Assembly: GCA_018240425.1 (NCBI GenBank)
Contig: JAFEFU010000010.1
Span: 1 to 41,959, forward strand
Direction: 5' to 3'
Length of the DNA stretch: 41,959 nt
Source of the DNA: Pseudomonadota bacterium
GTDB lineage: Bacteria; Pseudomonadota; Alphaproteobacteria; Rhodobacterales; Rhodobacteraceae
A program made the position numbers and the translations under genes. Of this stretch, positions 39,624-41,959 are shown one piece after another; the stretch's first letter is position 1, and each line of letters opens with the position of its first letter. The notes under the pieces are model-generated. The model was given only the letters and a program-made list of their open reading frames with translations, ran no database searches and was not told the DNA's origin.

Positions 39624-40444
39624 TGCGCATTCCCGTCTCGGCCCTGATCGGCCTGTTCCTGACCGGCGCCTTCTTCTTCGTCGCGATCTTCGCCCAGTGG
39701 GTCGCGCCCTACGGCATGTCAGAGATCGTGCCCGGCGCCGATGCCTGGATGCCGCCCTCGCGCGAGTTCTGGCTGGGCACCGACACGCTGGGGCGCGACC
39801 TGTTCAGCCGCATGGTTTACGGTGCCCAGATCACCATCTTCGTGGCGACGGCGGCGACCTGCGTGTCGTTCCTGACCGGCTCGGTCCTCGGCTTTTCCGC
39901 GGCGGTCATCGGCGGGCGCTACGACCAGATCCTGTCGCGGCTGGTCGATCTCTTCATGTCGATCCCCTCGCTCATCATGGCGCTGGTGGTCCTGTCGGTC
40001 CTGCCCGCGACCCTGCCGATCCTGATCCTGGTCATCGGCCTTCTCGACTCGACGCGGGTCTTCCGCCTGGCGCGGGCGGTGGCGGTGGACATCACCGTCA
40101 TGGACTATGTCGAGGCCGCCCGCCTGCGCGGCGAGGGGACGCGCTGGATCATCTTCCGCGAGATCCTGCCCAACGCCCTGTCGCCGCTCGTCGCCGAACT
40201 GGGCCTGCGCTTCATCTTTGCGGTGCTCTTCATCTCGACCCTGTCGTTCCTCGGGCTCGGGGTCCAGCCGCCGATGGCGGACTGGGGCGGGATCGTGAAG
40301 GAGAACAAGGAGGGGCTGGTCTACGGGGTCTCGGCCTCGCTGGTGCCGGCGGTGGCCATCGCCATCCTGGCGATCTCGGTCAACCTGGTCGCGGACTGGG
40401 TCCTCAACCGCACCACTTCGCTCAAGGGAGGCCGCGGTGCTTGA
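39620..40444 (+). CDS. ABC transporter permease, DppC-like
   Basis: This 274-residue permease has the N-terminal helix, the periplasmic REFWLGTDTLGRDLFSRMVYGA signature, and the EAA loop YVEAARLRGEGTRWIIFREILPNALSP. The C-terminal SFLGLGVQPPMADWGGIVKENKE is the hallmark of DppC-type subunits. It overlaps both neighbours: ATGA with the upstream permease, and its last eight bases with the GTG start of the ATPase gene. The four components are therefore translated as one coupled set. Confidence 0.95.
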   Translation: MMRIPVSALIGLFLTGAFFFVAIFAQWVAPYGMSEIVPGADAWMPPSREFWLGTDTLGRDLFSRMVYGAQITIFVATAATCVSFLTGSVLGFSAAVIGGRYDQILSRLVDLFMSIPSLIMALVVLSVLPATLPILILVIGLLDSTRVFRLARAVAVDITVMDYVEAARLRGEGTRWIIFREILPNALSPLVAELGLRFIFAVLFISTLSFLGLGVQPPMADWGGIVKENKEGLVYGVSASLVPAVAIAILAISVNLVADWVLNRTTSLKGGRGA

Positions 40445-41959
40445 CCGGACCGACAGACCGCTTCTGGACATCCGCAACCTGAAGATCGAGGCGACGACCT
40501 ATCCGCCCGGCGAGCGGCCCAAGACCGTGACCCTGGTGCATGGCGTGTCCCTGACCGTCGAGAAGGGCAAGGTGCTGGGCCTGATCGGCGAATCCGGGGC
40601 CGGAAAATCGACGATCGGCCTGTCGTCGATGGCCTACGGGCGCGGCGGCGTGCGCATCACCGGCGGCGAGATCCTCGTCAACGGCCGCGACATCCTGAAG
40701 GGCGGCGCGGCGGGCCTGCGCGCGCTCCGCGGGCGCGAGGTCACTTATGTCTCGCAGTCGGCGGCGGCCTCGTTCAACCCGGCCAAGCGGCTGATGGAGC
40801 AGGTGATCGAGGCGACGCTGGTGCACGGGGTCATGGGCCGGGCCGAGGCCGAGGCACGCGCCGTCGGCCTGTTCCGCAAGCTGGGCCTGCCCAGCCCCGA
40901 GACCTTCGGCAGCCGCTATCCCCACCAGGTCTCGGGCGGGCAGTTGCAGCGGGCGATGACGGCGATGGCGCTCTGTCCCAAGCCCGACCTCGTGGTCTTC
41001 GACGAGCCGACGACCGCGCTCGACGTGACCACCCAGATCGACGTGCTGATGGCGATCAAGGAGGCGATCCGCGACACCGGGGTGGCGGCGCTCTACATCA
41101 CCCACGACCTTGCGGTCGTTGCCCAGGTTGCCGACGAGATCATGGTGCTGCGCCACGGCAAGACGGTCGAATGGGGCGAGACCGGCCAGATCATCACCGC
41201 CCCCCGCGAGGACTATACCCGGGCGCTGGTCTCGGTGCGCTCGGGCGAGCATCCCGAAAAGCCCGCCGGTGCCGCGCCGGTCCTGAAGGTCGAGAACGTG
41301 ACCGCCCGCTACCGTTCGGTGCCGATCGACGTGCTGAAGAACGTCTCGGTCGCGATCGAGGCCGGCCACACCCTGGCGGTGGTTGGCGAAAGCGGGTCGG
41401 GCAAATCGACGCTGGCGCGCGCCATCACCGGCCTTCTGCCGCCGTCCAAGGGGCAGATGACCTTCAACGGCCGCCGACTGTCGAACGACCTGGCGGGCCG
41501 CAGCAAGGACGACCTGCGCGAGTTGCAGATGATCTACCAGATGGCCGACGTGGCGATGAATCCGCGCCAGACGGTGGCGACGATCATCGGGCGGCCGCTG
41601 GAGTTCTACTTCGGCCTGAAGGGCGTGGCCCGCGACAAGCGCGTGCAGGAGCTTCTCGACGAGATCGAGATGGGCAAGGGCTTTGCCGACCGCTATCCGG
41701 CCGAACTTTCGGGCGGGCAGAAGCAACGGGTCTGTATCGCCCGGGCGCTGGCGGCGAAACCCAAGCTCATCATCTGCGACGAGGTGACATCGGCGCTCGA
41801 CCCGCTGGTGGCCGAGGGGATCCTGAAGCTTCTCCTCAATCTCCAGAAGATCGAGGGCGTGGCCTACCTGTTCATCACCCACGATCTTGCGACGGTCAGG
41901 GCGATCGCCGATTCCATCGCGGTCATGTACAAGGGCCAGGTGGTGCGCTACGGGCCGAA
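40437..41959 (+). CDS. dipeptide/oligopeptide ABC transporter double ATPase (partial, 3' end cut)
   Basis: The frame is open to the window edge (507 codons seen). It starts with GTG, supported by GGGAGG. Two ATP-binding domains are fused, a DppD-DppF arrangement. The first has Walker A GESGAGKST (51-59), signature VSGGQLQRA and Walker B VVFDEPTTALD with ITHD. The second has GESGSGKST (about 317-325), LSGGQKQRV (about 424) and LIICDEVTSALD with FITHD. In the second half QMADVAMNPRQTV shows a Q-loop variation (the more usual form is QDP..SLNPR). It energises the permeases just upstream. Confidence 0.95.
   Translation, partial: MLDRTDRPLLDIRNLKIEATTYPPGERPKTVTLVHGVSLTVEKGKVLGLIGESGAGKSTIGLSSMAYGRGGVRITGGEILVNGRDILKGGAAGLRALRGREVTYVSQSAAASFNPAKRLMEQVIEATLVHGVMGRAEAEARAVGLFRKLGLPSPETFGSRYPHQVSGGQLQRAMTAMALCPKPDLVVFDEPTTALDVTTQIDVLMAIKEAIRDTGVAALYITHDLAVVAQVADEIMVLRHGKTVEWGETGQIITAPREDYTRALVSVRSGEHPEKPAGAAPVLKVENVTARYRSVPIDVLKNVSVAIEAGHTLAVVGESGSGKSTLARAITGLLPPSKGQMTFNGRRLSNDLAGRSKDDLRELQMIYQMADVAMNPRQTVATIIGRPLEFYFGLKGVARDKRVQELLDEIEMGKGFADRYPAELSGGQKQRVCIARALAAKPKLIICDEVTSALDPLVAEGILKLLLNLQKIEGVAYLFITHDLATVRAIADSIAVMYKGQVVRYGP

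Noticed and set aside
40422..41882. 486-codon minus-strand frame at the window end
   Set aside because: Opposite a double ATPase with both sets of Walker, signature and H-loop motifs; the minus-strand product shows none.
1..41959. CRISPR arrays, tRNA, rRNA, integrases and phage genes
   Set aside because: I looked for regularly spaced repeats, tRNA-like cloverleaf ends and recombinase motifs by eye and saw none; a tRNA scan would settle the tRNA point.

Overview
The window is a chromosomal segment of a high-GC alphaproteobacterium, most likely a member of the Rhodobacteraceae. Supporting signs are an Entner-Doudoroff edd-eda pair, a polyhydroxybutyrate (PHB) metabolism pair (bdhA plus patatin) with a PhaR-like site, a Mg-type HemB, and several short intergenic repeats of kinds I recall from Rhodobacterales and other alphaproteobacteria. 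Nearly all genes share GC-rich third positions. No phage, integrase, CRISPR array, tRNA or rRNA was seen.

Layout. 1-2.2 kb: yicC, gmk and a gamma-carbonic anhydrase with 4-base overlaps. 2.2-2.6 kb: a hairpin-rich convergent spacer. 2.6-8.4 kb: a membrane-anchored penicillin-acylase-family hydrolase (-), a 3-hydroxyisobutyrate-dehydrogenase-family reductase (+), a Tat-type SYLF lipoprotein (-), hemB (-) and a small four-helix membrane protein (+). 8.4-11.9 kb: mfd. 11.9-15.3 kb: an overlapping minus-strand operon of acyl-CoA ligase, FrnE/DsbA-like protein and MFS exporter, divergent from an XRE-cupin regulator (15.4-16.0 kb). 16.3-19.5 kb (-): a YejA-like solute-binding protein, a 39-residue entericidin-like lipoprotein, an arsC remnant, an aquaporin and a CsbD-like protein.

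19.5-19.8 kb is a divergent promoter region containing a candidate small RNA (sRNA) of about 76 nt with its own promoter and a strong intrinsic terminator. 19.8-21.6 kb holds bdhA and a patatin-like phospholipase. 21.6-24.2 kb (-) holds a pseudouridine catabolism pair (psuK-psuG) and a DUF502 membrane protein. 24.3-27.4 kb holds glnE and a small downstream gene. 27.6-31.0 kb (-) holds a methyltransferase and edd-eda, the latter behind a promoter overlapped by a LacI-family-type operator. 31.3-33.0 kb (+) holds an RlmI-like methyltransferase and an orphan PIN protein. 33.1-42.0 kb holds a choline-sulfatase-type sulfatase (-), divergent from a CocE/NonD hydrolase followed by a dipeptide-type ABC transporter: Tat-exported binding protein, two permeases and a double ATPase cut by the window edge.

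The most notable non-coding signals are: (1) two copies of a miniature inverted-repeat element of about 162 bp, each flanked by TA and each sitting exactly in the stop codon of a neighbouring gene; (2) the candidate sRNA at 19.6 kb; (3) the arsC stub abutting the aquaporin; (4) the edd operator; (5) a 31-codon leader ORF inside the ABC operon. All calls come from reading the sequence; no database search was run.
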